DNA of 64,000 bases, from the NCBI GenBank assembly GCA_020086605.1, contig JACBWW010000069.1, forward strand, positions 1,815,947 through 1,879,946, in the 5' to 3' direction. The position numbers and the translations under genes are program-made. The DNA is from Lanius collurio (lineage: Eukaryota > Chordata > Aves > Passeriformes > Laniidae). The notes under the pieces were generated by a model. The model saw nothing but the letters and a program-made list of their open reading frames with translations. It searched no databases and was not told the DNA's origin. Positions 48,280-59,862 of the stretch are shown in pieces (the stretch's first letter is position 1; every line of letters starts with the position of its first letter).

Positions 48280-51200
48280 TTGCTCTGTGTGGGAAGATGC
48301 TGAAGGCCTGACTGTGCAGGGTCAGTGGACTCTCAGGGGTGGCTCAGCTGAGCAGCACGTGCTGGTTTAGAGCACATGGATTTGGCCGAGGTAGCACTGA
48401 CTCAGATGTGTCCAGAAGGTCATACCAATTTTGCTATCTTGGTTGCTGATATAACTGGGTGAAGGTCACGTGCCTGAAGGAACTCGAGCCAACTGGTCTA
48501 CATGGGATGTTTGACATCTTGGGAGCCTCATGTAATCCATTGTCCTTCAGCCATTTTTCTGCCAAAACCTTGAGTGTCTGCAGAGTCATTTTCTGTACTC
48601 CTCCCAACATTGGGATACTCTTTGTTTTGAAATCAAGGAAGTTGTCTTCAAGGAAATGTCATACCCAGAATCATTTGTTATTTGTGCATAAAGGGTTCAT
48701 AGACTTTTTTAGCAGTACTTTCCCAGCTTGCACTTGCCTACTTGTGAAATGTGTTGTTAGCACCAGTAAAAGTTCATAAATCACAGCTACTGATTGTATC
48801 TAATCAGCCTGTCCAGTGTTCCAGGACTGTCTCAGTCCTGTGTTTCTCAGGCTTGATTAACAGGAAGGAGAGAGTACTTAGGACACTTGTTACAGGTACA
48901 TAATGTCTCTTCTTTATCACTTATATAACTTTTTTTCCTGTTGTGTATCAATGTGTATTTGAAGAACGGTGAAGAAAAAAAGTAGATTTCTTTAAAACAG
49001 AAATCCTTTTCATTCAAATATTATGTACTCACAGTCTCATCAGACTGGCCAAAGCCTGCACATTATTTTTCTGTGATGGTTTGCTGCTTATGTGCTTTCT
49101 TTATTTTTGTTTTTCTTTTTTTTGTTTGTTTTAATGCACTGATCTAGATACCTTGTTCTGTTATTACTGAAATAGATGAGTAGTGTTAAAGAAGACATAC
49201 AAACTATTGGGGGGAGGGGGGAAGTAATTTACAGTTATAATCCTTTCTCATGAAGCATTCACTGCTTTTAAATCTGTTTATTTACTGCCTGCTAGCTATA
49301 GCTAGTATGATGATGATTGAGTGCTTTTTCATGCAGGCTCGTAGAGACTTGAAGTGGAATAAGATTCACCTTTGAAATTCACTGAGGTAACTGTCAGCAG
49401 CAAGGAATTGCATGCGAAGTGGAAAGGCCAAGAATGTGTTGAATATTTTGGCATCATCAGTACTGTATTAATCTAATTCCTGATTGTGCCTTGCTGTACT
49501 AGTTCTCTATTAATAGTTTCTTATACTGTGTTTTGCTTCACATTGGGGGAAAACACCTTGCCTTGAAAATAGGGATTGTGGTTATATTAAAGTGCTTTTG
49601 GCAGAAACTAAAATTGATACCTGTCTGAGGCAGGTTGTCTCCTTGTCAAGTGGCAGATGGGCTGGTTGTCTGTGTAAAGAGTGAGACTTGCTCTCTGATG
49701 TGGTGTTCTTGCTGCAAAGTTGTTGAGCTAGTTCCAGTTATGCCAGGAGTTTAAAGCATCAAAAATTTGGGCCGAAGGGGTTGGATTGAACTGTTTGATA
49801 ATCGACATACAGAATCTGGCTGTGATATAGTTGTGGATGAATGTATAGTATGAACTTTTTATGAGAGGATGACATTTAATGTGGAAATAAACTGATACAG
49901 AAGCTTGTGCTTTGTCTTCTTCCTCTTATGCATCACCTCCTGCACATTTTATGAATGCAGACATAACACAGAGTGTAAAGTCGTGGGCATTTCATTAATT
50001 GGTTTGAAAGACTGGGTTAAAGTCCTGCTGTTATTTTCCTTCCCATCAAACCTCCCCTCTCCCGTCTCCTGCCATTGACCTGTTTTGTGCTGCTCCTCTC
50101 CTTTGCTCTTTTGTCCCTGGGAAGTGAGGGACACCAGGAGTCTAGACATTGGTTTTTTGCTTTTTCTGGTAGGCCTATCATTGAGATGCCTTTGAGCTTT
50201 TTAGGAAAACATTGCTGAACATTTTATTTTTGGAAAAAAAATGTAAAACTGTACTCATGGGGCTTTAAAAGAAAAATTTCCTTCTCATTTTGCATTTAAT
50301 ATATAAAACATGTATGCACTGTGCTTAGCACTCACTACTGGTGTAGAGCCTTGCTCCTACTGGAATACACATAAAGTAAAAATAGTCCAGTGTGCTCAAG
50401 AATTATGAGATTGGATGTGTCCCAGTTCTCATTCGTAACAATCACACTTGCACTGTGTTGATCTGTCGCTCCATGATGGTAACATATTGAATTTTATTTC
50501 TTCTCTCTTGAGCTGGCAAAATGAGAACCTTGTTTTTGCCATAGTGAGTTTCTTTGCTGGTGTCTGAACACAAATTGTGGCAGTGCAGCGACAGAATGGA
50601 GGGGGGTGTATTGACAGAACTTATATATTCCATATAACATTAGATATATATATTCTGTATAATGTTAGATCCAGAAATATTTTTAATAATCTAAAATACA
50701 GAACTATGAATTCATCTCTTCATCATTTGTTTTGAGTGCTTGTGTTCATGAAAGTAGTTGAGAGCCTGATGGTTCTGGCTTAAATCCTAAAATCTTCATG
50801 AATAAACAGATCTTAACTTTGTAAAGCAGGAAATGATAGGAATTTTGTTGCATTGCTGTTTGTTCATGTTTCTGTGAAGGGGAATCTTGGCCTAAGAGAC
50901 ACGGTTCTGTAATTACAGTATTAGTTACACTAGATCACCTCTTTCAGCTTTACTGAAAATCAGTTCTTTTCCTGCTTTGCTAAGTGAGATGCACAGAGAC
51001 AAGCACTAAAAATTACATGTTAGACTTGAAACTCTTCCGCTGTCTTGGTATTTTCCTTGGTACCGAGGCCTTTTGCTACTGAAGGGAAAAATGTTGGATA
51101 CATGCTGTTCTTTCATAGCTCTCTCTTCCTCAAAACTGTTATTATTTTCCTTGGAAGCTGGTCTGAGCAGAAAGTGTCAGTCATGGATCTGCGTGTCTGG

Positions 51201-51529
51201 CGGCACAACACTGATGTGTCATCTCCCAGTGTCACAAATAAAATGAATCTTTCCAGGTCGGGACAGAATTTCAGCTCATTTCTCCTGGAGTGTTTGCACT
51301 GGAGAAGCCTCAAAATAACAACTCAGCTTTTTTCCTCCAGGAGGAATGTCTGCCTTTTGTTCTTACAACTCCAGCGCATTGTTCTTTTCTGAATGCCTTC
51401 CCCATAAGTGCCGTGTGGGTTTTTTGTTTGTTTTTCACTAAAAATAAAAATCTTGAATTAATTTGTGAGATGGTGTTTGAACTTCCTAACAGAAGTTAGT
51501 CAGGTTGATGTGCAGTGAGACAAAGCTGC
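48280..51529. other. Intron 2, no recognisable feature
   Basis: Intronic DNA with a G-rich run (ggggggaggggggaag) near 49209 and an AT-rich imperfect direct repeat around 50635-50672 (ATATAACATTAGAT and GTATAATGTTAGAT). No gene, RNA or named transposon was recognised. Confidence 0.5.
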
Positions 51530-51990
51530 AATTATCTCTATCTTTGTACTCCCGTGGGGCTTCATTACAGCGGCTCCTCTCTCCCTGCTGCTGTGTCCCA
51601 GCAAGGTGAAGTTCAGGATTCAACAGACACAACAAATTACTGTTTTCTCTGTCTGTAGTATTTTGTGCTGGTGGAACATTTAACTGAGGGTTTGGTTGGT
51701 TTTGGTTGTTTTTTTTTTTTTTTTTTTGCTGTTGTTGTAGTAACAGGAGGATCTGTGCGAGTTCAGACAGACCTTGTATTATTGAAACCGACTTGTTTGA
51801 TAGCGATGTGGCAAAAGTATCGACAGTTGTGCTGCATCAGCTCCTCTACTGCTGTCAGCCAAAGACAGGGACACTTCCAGCCCCAACACGGCTTTAAACT
51901 GCTCTATTTCTAATATTGCTTAATGTAATTTGACAGGCACGTAATGCTCTAACACTTAAAGCCTCACGCTCTAACAACAATTTCATGATG
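51530..51990. promoter_or_regulatory. Candidate conserved intronic element around a poly-T run
   Basis: On both sides of the T run at 51709-51727 the sequence keeps several CpGs and complex composition in an otherwise CpG-poor intron (cccgtggggc, acagcggctcc, gtgcgagttc, gaaaccgact, gatagcgatg, gtatcgacag, caacacggc, aggcacgtaa, ctcacgctc). Two short open frames across 51665-51913 are not bounded by splice sites that I trust. Constraint is inference. Confidence 0.3.
51709..51727. repeat. Poly-T run (19 bases)
   Basis: A T homopolymer followed by GCTGTTGTTGTAG, splitting the CpG-retaining region at 51530-51990. Confidence 0.9.
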
Positions 51991-54099
51991 GACTAGTGTG
52001 GGTTTAAGCAGGCTTTCCTGAAGTTTTAGATTTGCTGATCCAACCCTGAGGGCAAGTACTTAATGCTTCAGACCCTCCAGACTGTTAGTTACACTTGATA
52101 GTAACATTTCCTTTTTCAGGTAGTGCTTTGTCTTTTCCTAACACTTAAACCTCCTTTAATTTGACAATTTTTGCTTTCAAAGCTGAGGCTTGCATGGCAG
52201 CACAAGACTGTACTGAAGATGCATTTGGTTACAGACACAAAAACTGCTTTATTTATACTTTCCACTGCATAAGATTGTCTCAGTTGGGCACCTGGTATTT
52301 CAAGACACTTTAACTAACAGTTTATAGCAAAAAAATACTCTTTTTTTTTTTGCTTCTGTCTCTTACTAGAACATAGTTCTTTTTTCATAGTGCTATCTTT
52401 GCCAAAATTTAAGTATTGAATGTAAGTCAGAGGAACTGAATAGTTTATTCATGCATTTATAACTCCTTATTAAGGGAATGTCTATAATATTTTGAAAAGA
52501 ATGTACTTAAGTAGCTACCTGCAATTCACAGTGCTCTGTGCCTGGAAAGTATTAGCTAATGTTCACTATTTATTTTTAGAAATAGTGGTGATGTGGAGAG
52601 GTCTATTCAAAATATTTTACTGAAAAGAGACTATGGCAAGATAGAGATTTGACAGGATGCAAATCCTGGCTTTCTCAGATGGTCTCAGCAAGGAGAAGGG
52701 GGAAAAAATGTACTTAGACCAGTAAGGATTAAATGCTCTGGTTTTGTGCATTATTTTGTTGCATTTCAGTGGAAGATGGATTATATGAAGGATGACCCCA
52801 ACATTCTGCAGGTGGGATCTGTCATGGGGGTTGAAGACAAGGTGGAGCACCCAGGTGAACAGTCTGTGGTGAGTGTGGTAAGCAGCAAATGTGAGAAACT
52901 CATTTAGCAGGTTCTAGTCCCAAGAATTCCTTTCTTGCCTACATGATAATATAAGGAATCTGACATTTCTGTGACTTGCTGAGTATAAATGAGATACTGG
53001 TATAATAAAAGACACTTTGAGAAAGTGTATGAGGAAGTAGTAAGGAGGAATTGTCATTCTAATCTATTTACCCTTATGTTCATGAAGGAGAGGTCATAAA
53101 TGCCATGATCAGTTCCTCATCCACTTGGGTTAGATTGGCTCCCTTTTCTGTAATGAGGCATTCTCTGGGTTTGCTGGCAGCAGGAGAGAGCCTGGCTGTG
53201 CCTCTCCCAGAGGAGGTAGGCATGGCAAAGCTTGCACAGCACCTCTCTGCTGCCTTTCCATCCCTCTGCACACATTTTTTTTCCTTGTATTTGGGGAAAA
53301 CTTTGCAGAACAGCAGGTGTCTGTTTACTGCAGGGTTATGAGTCCTGGTTTACTGAGGATTTCCTAGAAGTAGCATTTTCTAAATGAGTGTGTTCCCAAG
53401 GATCCTAAGTGGCTAAAGAGAGAGGGCGAGAGCACCCACTGGCTTGGTAATTGATTGCTGGAGTGAGAACGGTGGGGAATTCCTGAAGAGCTTTAATGGT
53501 CTGCTAAGAGCTGGAAAGGGATAAGGAGGGACCTGATCCATGTGTGGGGTGGGAATACGGTGCTACTGAACACTGATCTGAAAAGTCAGAAAGAGAGGAA
53601 TGGAAAGAAGCTTTAGGTGATTCTATCTTCACCATTATCAGCTGGCTATTAATTAATTTAAATCCTGGTAAATTGTTTGTGAAGTTTAAATTCCTGAGCT
53701 GGTTACAAATGGGGTTCCATAGCATGAAAGAAAACTTTGAAAAATAACAAGGAAAACCCCAACAAACAAACCCCATAAATTTAACAAAATTGGTAGCAGT
53801 TCAAGTGTCAGAAGGGTAAATAAAATGAAACAGCTGCATAGAGTTATCTGGGTGGCTTGGTGATACGGGTTTTTTTAAAAAAACACTTTATTTATAATTA
53901 ACTATAACCAAAATTACTAGCAAAGTGAAATATTTGGAGAGTTTTAGTAGGTCCTAGAGCTATTGCAACATGGACAGTTGGAACTCTGGTTGGAAACCAG
54001 AGCTGTCTCCAACTGGTAAAAATGTAATGGATTTCTGGACTGGGATGAGCAGGGAACTGCGGAATTGAACAGTCTGTGTCGATGAGGCTGCATTATCCA
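51991..54099. other. Intron 2, mostly featureless
   Basis: Intronic DNA apart from the 42-nt exon-like segment at 52770-52811. A TTAATTAATTTAAAT string occurs near 53650. Sequence at 53400-53620 is G-rich and may be part of the old repeat recognised just downstream. Confidence 0.45.
52770..52811 (+). other. Exon-like 42-nt segment (possible cryptic PELI2 microexon)
   Basis: The segment is preceded by TTATTTTGTTGCATTTCAG and followed by GTGGGATC, so it has both splice signals. It is 42 nt with no in-frame stop in phase 0 and would encode WKMDYMKDDPNILQ. Intron 2 is phase 0, so inclusion after residue 69 would keep the frame. A plausible branch-point A lies about 40 bases upstream (ggattaaatg). 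No such insertion is known to me in Pellino proteins, and splice-like pairs arise by chance in long introns, so this is only a candidate. Confidence 0.15.
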
Positions 54100-54200
54100 G
54101 TACTGTGCACATCTGCCTGTCAGGTGTTCAGAAGGATTCTGAAATACTGGAGAGGATTCAAACAGGAGTAGCAAAACTGATTTGAAGGAGAGAGTGAAGA
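54100..54200 (+). mobile_element. Possible old CR1-like LINE remnant
   Basis: 'ccagtactgtgcacatctg', then 'gttcagaaggattctgaaat' and 'actggagaggattcaaacag' with 'gtagcaaaactgattt' resemble the CR1 segment that reads roughly 'gtactgtgttcagttctgg ... ggaactgctggagagagtcca'. Divergence is high and the boundaries are unclear. The similarity is from memory of the family. Confidence 0.45.
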
Positions 54201-57200
54201 GACTCTGCCCAGTAGAACAGCAAATGAAAACTGGCAGCTTAAATGAGCTATTCCACAAGTTACTCACCACAACTACCCAAGAAACCCTGGCAGAAGGTGC
54301 CTCATGAATTTGCTTCTGAACTCCAGCAACTGCCTAGAAATTTTCACTCGCTGCTGTATGAAAACTGATTTCCTTGAAGAAGTCTGGTTTGCTTTTAATT
54401 TGGTATATTTACACTTTAGTGATGAAATCAAATTAGCATGAAACAGATTGACATAATATCCAAATGTGATGCACTTAAACCAGTATGGGGGACAACAGGA
54501 TGACTTTGGAAAATAACTAGTATGAGGAAAATTTAACCTAAGTAATTCAGAGTTTAAAAATCTAAATTACAATTTCTTTGCGCTCTTTTAGAGAAAATAT
54601 TAAGTGGGCAAAAGTATTTGGTTATTCTGAATCAGGTGTTAACTGTTTTCTTCAGGGCCTGGGTGGAAGGTGAGGTGAGTTGTATCCCAGTTAACTGGAG
54701 GGTTTTGAAAATGATGGAGAATGTGTGTTAGAGTAGTCACTGCGTGCAGTGTGTGGAATGGGAGGGTGATGACTCTTGTAAAAACAAATTAGGGCTGTTT
54801 GTGAGTAAATGCCAAAATGGTGCCTTTTTTTTCTTTTAGGTGTAGAAAATGATGGTGCTTCTAGTGAGAGGAGAGTCTGTGTGCACCTAATATGGGAAAA
54901 AAACAAACCTGGGAAGCATTAGTCTGGGAAGATTAAAGGAAGATACCATCTTTGCAGCCCATGTGTGATTTGTAGCTGCAGCTCTGTCTGCAGAGACATG
55001 AGGTTGCAGGGAAGGGGGTGAGAGCCCTGTGCCTTGATGGATGCAGGGGAACCCTCACAGCTCTTGGGCCTTTTGTTCCTGGTGCTTCATTAGGCAAAGC
55101 AGATGTGAGATTTAAGGGATTAGTTGCTACTCTTACAGAGGCTCAACAACAAAATCCAATACCAAAAGGCCTCAGACTCGAGTTTATGTATTTTGTCTGG
55201 GGAATTGTAAATTTGGAATGATACTGTATAAAGTGTAAAATGTAGTTTATGATCAGCAACAAATTTCGGTTTATGGTTTCTGTGCCATCATTTTAAATCT
55301 CTCTTATCTGCTCTCCCTGACCTGACTTAACAGTCAGAGGGCAAATCTCTTGAGTGGAAATAATTTTACATCAGTTGCCACGTACAGAAATGAAAAGGTC
55401 AAAATGAGATACTGTGATAAAAGGTGTTCTGAATTACCTATTACATGTAATAGCTGTATTAACGATGATAGTAGAGGTTGAGAGAGCAGGATGGGTCAAT
55501 GTAGCTGAATAAAACACCTTTTAGGTGTGAAATATTTTCTCCGTATTACCTTGCTTGTTAAAGAATACATGTTATTATCCTACAGATTTAATAAACCATT
55601 GGAGGGTCAATGCAAAAATGAATGTTTTGGTAGGACAAGATATACTGAGAACAGAGGTGGTTGGAAGTCATGCTGCCAGTGGGGAGTGCATTCAGTTATT
55701 GAGACACTCCAACTGTTCCTTCCATGTTTTTAGAACTCAAGGGAGGTTCTGCTGCAGTTTTCTGAAAGGAATTCTTTAAGTGAAGCCAACTATTTGTGTA
55801 CAATTTGTACGTAAAAAGAATTTTTGTGTTGGCACTGCACTCCATGGTCTGCATTTCTTCATCATTGCTGTGCTATTAAGTTCTTGTTTTTAAGGATCAG
55901 TAAATCTGTACCAGCTTGTTGGATGGTTTTTAGAAAATGGGTAAATTTTTTTTTCAGTTACAATTATATTAAATGTGAATTGGAATACACTCTTCATTTA
56001 TATTGACTTTGAAGAGATTATCTTTTTGGATTTCCATTTACTATATTTGCTCTAAAAATATGTAAGCTCGTAATTATTTTTTTTATCTGGCATTTGATCT
56101 GGATTGCCATTTTCATCTGTTGTCTTTAATTAGGCTTCCTGCTGGGTTTTGAAGCTTTACAGTTCATACCATGTGAAAGAATCAATTGATTTCAGTGCAG
56201 ATTCCCACATTTACTATTCTTAAATTACTTTCTTAGCTCAGCAGAGCAGTGGCAGAGTTCTTGCAATTTGATCTTCACAGTCGCTGCTGTTTATTTAAAA
56301 AAAAAAGAGACTACTCGTGATTTTCCTACTGCCTGCATTAGATGATTTGATAATTTATTTGTAGGCAGTGTTTGCTCCAAGGATTCACTGAAGCTGCTTC
56401 TTAATTCCCTCCCTGACTTCACTGAAGCCAGTTGCACAGTGTCTTGGGGTTTCTTCTGGATACCATCCAAGTATTCCAAAAGTGCACAGGAATTTGACTA
56501 ACATTCCACCCAATGCCATGTGATTTCAGTGTTTTTAATTATATATATGTAATATGTTTTCCAAATCATCTAACAACTGTCACTAGATATTTGGTCAAGA
56601 GAATGTGAAGGGCAGGTAAGTTCGGAGATGAAGGTGGGTGCAGAGGAAAGGGACACTGGAAATTATTTAGATGATTCTGGGATTTACGAGGCAGCTCTCT
56701 GGAAAGTTAAAACGGAGTTTTTGGCAGAGGGTTGCAGAAGGGCAACTTTTTGTTTTGTATCTCATAAAAATGTTGGGTAAGTAAGCAGTGATCTCTTGAG
56801 CTGTTATGTGAAATGTGTAATGGCTGTTCCAAGTCCTGCTCTCAATAAACCTGTAAAATTGTGGATAGTGAAGTGGTTTGAAACACATCAAATACAGCTG
56901 TTAAAGCTCTCACAAACGTGTGCAAATTCATGAATTTTTCTGAAATTAAGCAGTTATATTAAACACATTTATCATCTCTCTTATGGGCAGCCTGATAGTG
57001 CTGTGTGCTACGTACCCTTAACTGTATGGAACTGGGATTCAAAGCTCTGCCAGGAGAAGAATCAACACAGCAAAGATTTTCCTGCTTGTTAAAACCTGGC
57101 TTAAACAACTGATTTAAGAAATCAAATAGTTTAAGACACCAAATTAAAAACATGGTTTAAATCAGTTAATACTGGGAAACACAATTAACTTTTATGTAAA

Positions 57201-58065
57201 GAACTTCTGCCCAGGCATGCTGTGGGGGTAAAAAAAGTCCTTGAAGTGCTTTTTGGTGTATGTAATTTCATAAGCCTGTTCTCCACATAAACGTGGGCTG
57301 CTTTATCCTAGGAAGCACTGGATATTCTATAACCCTAATTAAAACTGTGCCTTATTTACACTGTGGGCCTTCTAAGTGCATTGTGTAATTATTTAATACT
57401 GGTTCTCAGTGTTTGTTTCATTCAATATAAAGCCCCAATCCCACCCACCACTGGTACTAGTCTCTATTTTTCTTGGGAATAGTGACATATCCCATAATTT
57501 TGCTACTGCAACTCTAGTCTTGTGCTCTACCTTTTTATTTTTAAAATAATCTTTTTGTCTGTGTGTGTGTTCAGATAATTTAGGTCTTATTACTAAAGGT
57601 GCATCTGGAAAAAAATGTTTTAATATGGGATGGAGTTTTGCCTCGCTTCTGTGTGAGACAGCCTGTTTCAGAGAGGGGCAAAGCAGGTCATATCAGTGGT
57701 AAAATCATGTTGTGTGAAGTGCAGAGCTTCTGATGAGCTGTTCTCTTATCTGACATTACATATGAATAGAAAGCAAGTTGCCTGTAAAGCTTGCTTTAAA
57801 TTTTAATAAACTGCAGAAAAGATAAGTGGTAATTTCCTGATGTGGATGCATCTAGTATAGCCTGCTAAACCCAAATTCCAAGATCATAAATTTTAAAACG
57901 AATCTTTGTGGCTTGAATTTTTAAGCTGGCATGATAGATTTAAATTTTAGGGAAATAAATTTCCCTTCCTCTCCTCTGTCTGTATCAATCTTACTGTAAA
58001 ACGACAGAAGATTCAAATTTGAGAACACAATGAAAATAACAGGAATGGAGAGCAGTAGAGGCGAC
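54201..58065. other. Intron 2, no recognisable feature
   Basis: About 3.9 kb of intronic DNA with short open frames only. A T run (agggtaaattttttttt-like) occurs near 55940 and an ATATATATGTAATATG patch near 56540. No gene or element was recognised. Confidence 0.5.
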
Positions 58066-58079
58066 TAATCCTCTAATTA
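58066..58079 (+). promoter_or_regulatory. Paired K50/Q50 homeodomain sites
   Basis: TAATCC (58066-58071, OTX/PITX/GSC-type core) and TAATTA (58074-58079, Q50 homeodomain core) are separated by two bases within 'gcgactaatcctctaattac'. The surrounding text (58000-58110) is complex and contains isolated CpGs. Binding is inference. Confidence 0.25.
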
Positions 58080-59803
58080 CTTTCTCTGAACACTGGGAAT
58101 TGTGCTGCAGAATATCCTTCACTACAATCTAGAGTAAGCTAAATTTATTCCATTCCAAAGCTATAAAGGGAGGGATTTTGCTACCAACTCAGAATAGTAA
58201 TGGGCTGTGGTGGTCTTTATCTGATGGGAGTGAAGCAGATGTGGCTGCTCTGTCAAATGCCTGTCTACAGACTTGAATTTTCCTGGCTGTTAATTGCCCT
58301 GTGCTCACCCCTTCACACCCTGGGGTTTGAAATATAACTAAACAATTCCATGATTTTATAAACTGTGAGGTAGAGCCTTCTGCTCTGGGCATGGGGGCTG
58401 AGGATGTGGCACATTTACAACAGTGACTCTTTGTGTTGGACTGTCCTATAAAAGTTCTCTTTGGCTCCACACTGATATCAAAGCTGTTTAGTGGCAGACA
58501 TGACCTGTATTTTGGCTCAAATGCTCTCAGACAGTTCCTTTGTGCTTGCTTTGCTCAGTAGTGTGCTGTTGATACTGAAATTTTCCCTGATCCCTTATTC
58601 CACACCGAAGTCAGTAAATACAAAGATGCTCAAGTTAAATGTGTGGCTTTCAGCTGAACCTCCCTGTACTGGTGTTGTCTGTGTTTTGTGAACCTGGCTG
58701 GTAGCTTGGACAGTAAAAGTTCTGGAGTAACACCCAGGGACAAAACATTGAGATAAATGAATCCTGAATTTGGTTGTAAGCACTTCGTTGTAGTTGTGGT
58801 GAGTGACTGAGAATGGGATTTGTACTTGTTGCTTTCTCACTGTCATTCTCAATTTGCAAGGTGGAGAGGCAGTGCTGGGTCCCACATGCTCCCACAGCAT
58901 GACACCTCCGGGCTGCAGAGATGGTCTTTTTTTTTTTTTTTTTTTTCCCCTTGGATAATTTAGAAAGGTTTGGGAATTGGGGCCAGCCTTGTTTTCAGTT
59001 CTGCACAGATTCAGAGACAGCACCAGAGGGGTTTACAGTCACCGATGTTTTCAAATGAGCTTGGCAACTGCACATGTGGTGAGGAAAGCTCCTTGCTTCC
59101 CATTTGTTAGCAAGTTGATTTTTTAACTCCTGTGCAGCACGTAAATCAGGATTTAATTCTGACTGCTGTTTAATGTATTATCTTGTTGACTTAAATCACT
59201 TAAGTAGCTCGGTTACACACAGTTCAGAGTGTATGTGTGTGTTTTTAGAAACACTAAGTTGTGTATAAGGAATGTGAGCGAGCTCTGAACTTTGCACAGG
59301 AAGATGCTTGGTAATGTGCATAAATGAGAACTGGAAAGGCTGAAATAGTGTTGTTTACTGTGTTCTTGTAGGGCTAAAGCGGCCCAGAGTGGTATTTTTC
59401 CACATGCAAGATATGGGCTGTTAACTTGTGTTAGTGTTCTGAGAGGTCAGATGAGCCCTTTCATCCCTGTAGGAGACAGACCCTACAGATTTCCCTGTCT
59501 TGTGCCTTCTGCCCCTCAAAATCTCTTCCAGTAAGGATGCTCTCTTTGAAAGCTGGGCTTTACATACTTTTCCCAAGAGCTGCTGTCAAGTTTGCTCAGC
59601 TTAGTTCAAGGACCAGTTGAACTATTCTAGGGGATTTTTTTTTAATTGAAAGTCTTCACAGAGGAAATTGCCACAAAGTCCATCTTGCAATGACTTGTTG
59701 CAGTTCCTGTAGCAACCCCAGACCACTAAAAAAGAACCTGATTGCTTTTGGATTTGTTCTGTCAAAGAGTGCCTTCTATGGGGGTGATATTCTATAGTGT
59801 GAT
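58080..59803. other. Intron 2, low-information DNA with a T run
   Basis: Contains a 20-base T run at 58927-58946 and a short GT-rich stretch near 59230 (gtatgtgtgtgtgttt). No gene or named repeat was recognised. Confidence 0.5.
58927..58946. repeat. Poly-T run (20 bases)
   Basis: An uninterrupted T homopolymer followed by CCCC. No recognisable retroelement body adjoins it. Confidence 0.9.
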
Positions 59804-59862
59804 TTCTAGAAAGCAGCTTCTGTCCCTTGATGGGCTCCATAAAATATAACTGCTTTCTAGAA
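59804..59862. repeat. Perfect 13-bp inverted repeat with 33-base spacer
   Basis: TTCTAGAAAGCAG (59804-59816) and CTGCTTTCTAGAA (59850-59862) are exact reverse complements. The outer half, TTCTAGAA, is itself palindromic. It could be a 59-bp hairpin, two binding sites, or the ends of a very small non-autonomous element. No flanking target-site duplication is evident. Confidence 0.8.
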
